Part shown: positions 3,558 to 5,096 of the stretch, piece after piece
Layout of the letters: every line of letters begins with the position of its first letter
Numbering within the stretch: position 1 is the first letter of the stretch
NCBI GenBank assembly: GCA_035291705.1
Contig: DATDRM010000076.1
Span: forward strand, 1-5,096
Direction: 5' to 3'
DNA from: DATDRM01 sp035291705
GTDB lineage: Bacteria; Chloroflexota; Anaerolineae; Anaerolineales; UBA4823
DNA: 5,096 bases
Program-made: the position numbers and the translations under genes
The notes under the pieces: generated by a model
The model's input: the letters and a program-made list of their open reading frames with translations, nothing else
Database searches by the model: none
What the model was told of the DNA's origin: nothing

Positions 3558-5096
3558 ATGAGAGCCAAGATTTTCTTTACTCTACTCTCAGCGGTGGTGG
3601 TCGTCACCAGCGCAGTGGGTGCGTTTCAAGTGACTGCCGCTGCTCCCAGTGTAGGTAGCCCCCAAGCTTACGAGAATCCATCCCCAAAATTCTCAACCGC
3701 AGTGGCGTTCGACGAGACGCCCGCCTTACGCGATCTGGCGAACAGCGCACGACTTCAAGCGAGAACGGGCGCAAGCGCGGACGAGCTGATCGAGATCAGG
3801 CCGGATCGTGGGCCGGTGCCCACGGATGGAGGTTTTAACGGCGACGGCGCCTTGCAAGGCGCAGCTGGTCGGCAAGCGGCGACAGCCAGCCTGACCGCGA
3901 CAATCCCCTCCACGACTGTGAACTTCGAGGGACTGAGCAACCAGGATAACTTCGACCTGTTCGGATTCCGCGTCAACCCGCCCGACCCGGTCGGCGACGT
4001 GGGGCCGAACCACTATGTCGAGATGATCAACCTGGTCTTCGGCGTATACGACAAGCAGGGCAACCTGCTGCTCGGACCGGTCGACACCGGCACGCTCTGG
4101 TCTGGCTTCGCTATTGAAGATTGTACCGATCCCTCCGGCGACCCGATCGTGCTATACGATCAGCTCGAGGACCGCTGGATCCTCAGCCAGTTCACCACGC
4201 GCGGACCGGCCTACTACGACTGCGTGGCGATCTCGCAGACCGGCGACCCGACCGGTGCGTACTACCGCTACGCCTTCATTACTCAGCCCGATCCGGAATT
4301 GCCGGGCGGAACCTTCTTCCCCGACTATCCCAAATACGGCGTGTGGACCAACTCGTATCTCATGACCACCCGCGATTTCGGGGATGTATCAGGGTACGGG
4401 ATCAGCGTCTACGCGCTCGAGAAGAACAAGATGATCGCCGGCAACCCGAAAGCTCGGGCGGTGCAGTTCTTCCTCGATTCGAACGTGGTGTCGCTTGAGC
4501 TGATCGGCGACGGCCTGCTCCCTCCTGACATTGACGGCACACGCCGGCCGAAAGATGGCATTGCCGCGCCGATCACCGGTACGCAGGATGATGGCGCTGG
4601 GTACGGTGCAACCTTCGATGCGCTCAATATCTGGGAAATGAAGGTGCAGTGGAAGGCCAACCCGGTTGCTTCGCTGTCCTTTGCGGCGCAGCTGCCGGTG
4701 GCCTCCTTCGACTCGATCTTCCCCTGTGGGCCCTCCCGCGGCTGTATCCCTCAGCCGGGGATCACAAACCCTGACCAGTACATTGATATCTTGTCGTATC
4801 GACAGCGTCCGACCTGGCGCCTGGCATACCGCAACTTCAAGGATTACGAGACCTTGGTTACTAACCAGTCGGTCGAGGCGTTGCCGGGCGTTGCCGGCGT
4901 GCGCTGGTATGAGATTCGACGCACAGGCGGCACGTTCTCGCTCTATCAACAGGGGACATACGCCCCCGGCGACGGTGTCCATCGCTGGATGGGCAGCATC
5001 GCCCAGGACAAGAAGGGCAACATGGGTCTTGGCTACAGCGTTTCCAATGGAGTTGATGTCTATCCCGGCATCCGCTACACGGGCCGCCTGGCAGGC
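3558..5096 (+). CDS. Large secreted protein of unknown function (3' partial)
   Basis: An open frame starts at ATG 3558, with AAGGAG (3543-3548) 9 nt upstream, and runs without a stop to the window edge, giving 513 residues. Residues 1-29 form a signal peptide: MRAK, a hydrophobic core FFTLLSAVVVVTSAVGAF, then an Ala-rich likely cleavage zone VTAAA. A low-complexity linker follows to about residue 120. From about 120 there is a globular extracellular region with NPPDPVGDVGPNHYVEMIN (140-158), DPIVLYDQLEDRWILSQF (195-212) and a PGGTFFPDYPKYGVW stretch (249-263). Four cysteines (189, 222, 390, 396) could form disulfides; the last pair lies in CGPSRGC. The motifs recall large uncharacterised extracellular proteins of Chloroflexota and other bacteria, perhaps a beta-propeller-like domain, but no catalytic residues can be assigned. 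The C-terminus, where any anchor or sorting domain would lie, is missing. Codons are markedly richer in G/C endings than in the genes left of 2474. Confidence 0.88.
   Translation, partial: MRAKIFFTLLSAVVVVTSAVGAFQVTAAAPSVGSPQAYENPSPKFSTAVAFDETPALRDLANSARLQARTGASADELIEIRPDRGPVPTDGGFNGDGALQGAAGRQAATASLTATIPSTTVNFEGLSNQDNFDLFGFRVNPPDPVGDVGPNHYVEMINLVFGVYDKQGNLLLGPVDTGTLWSGFAIEDCTDPSGDPIVLYDQLEDRWILSQFTTRGPAYYDCVAISQTGDPTGAYYRYAFITQPDPELPGGTFFPDYPKYGVWTNSYLMTTRDFGDVSGYGISVYALEKNKMIAGNPKARAVQFFLDSNVVSLELIGDGLLPPDIDGTRRPKDGIAAPITGTQDDGAGYGATFDALNIWEMKVQWKANPVASLSFAAQLPVASFDSIFPCGPSRGCIPQPGITNPDQYIDILSYRQRPTWRLAYRNFKDYETLVTNQSVEALPGVAGVRWYEIRRTGGTFSLYQQGTYAPGDGVHRWMGSIAQDKKGNMGLGYSVSNGVDVYPGIRYTGRLAG

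Noticed and set aside
4389..4982. Minus-strand open frame of 197 codons and the shorter frames around 3726-4660
   Set aside because: They lie within the long secreted-protein gene, are rich in Arg, Ala and Cys as expected of antisense reading of GC-rich codons, and have no start context.
2741..5096. A complete DGR cassette (reverse transcriptase, accessory protein and template repeat) next to the FGE fragment
   Set aside because: No frame encodes reverse transcriptase motifs such as the YxDD box, and I found no second copy of the variable region on either strand within the window.
1..5096. CRISPR array, tRNA, rRNA or insertion-sequence ends
   Set aside because: No regularly spaced repeats, no tRNA-like cloverleaf with CCA, no rRNA signatures and no transposase or terminal inverted repeats were seen.

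Overview
The window looks like bacterial chromosome or metagenomic contig sequence with mid GC content. Gene style suggests a free-living, possibly Chloroflexota (Anaerolineae-like) organism. This rests on the mix of a Crp/Fnr regulator with a small cupin, an ICMT-like membrane methyltransferase, an FGE-fold protein with an Asn-rich C-terminus, and a large secreted protein of the 'DPVGDVGPNHYV' type. The taxonomic call is an inference from gene content and is only moderately secure. No rRNA, tRNA, CRISPR array, transposase or integrase is visible.

Layout. The left edge (1-93) holds the last 30 codons of an unrecognised gene. Next come four same-strand genes with short gaps: a Crp/Fnr-family regulator (235-951), a one-domain cupin with a degenerate metal site (1036-1356), a four-helix membrane protein of unknown function (1413-1805), and an ICMT/PEMT-like membrane methyltransferase (1908-2474). 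A small membrane protein on the minus strand (2298-2720) converges on the methyltransferase and overlaps its 3' end by 177 bp. Immediately after its start comes the C-terminal half of a formylglycine-generating-enzyme (FGE/SUMF1) fold protein (2741-3211), cut off at its 5' side. A gene-free stretch (3212-3557) holds several inverted repeats. A long secreted protein with a signal peptide begins at 3558 and runs off the right edge.

The most interesting element is the FGE-fold fragment. Its last ~55 residues have the Asn-rich 'GSWNNN...NRNVPD...GFR' layout typical of variable proteins of diversity-generating retroelements (DGRs). The residues that break the Asn pattern are encoded by NNC codons (CAC, TAC, GTC, TTC, ACC), as expected if AAC codons were altered at adenines. 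The catalytic cysteines of true FGE are absent, and a GC-rich hairpin follows the gene. No reverse transcriptase, template repeat or accessory gene is in the window, so the DGR assignment is a hypothesis that a template-repeat search of the rest of the genome would settle.

The regulator, cupin and small membrane protein may form a small sensing/response unit, judged only by order, strand and spacing. The segment from about 2298 to 2741 carries signs of rearrangement or assembly joining: convergent genes whose ends read into one another, followed by an FGE gene that has lost its front half. The region from 3558 on is visibly richer in GC-ending codons than the left half and has its own upstream palindrome and strong ribosome binding site, so it is likely a separate transcription unit.
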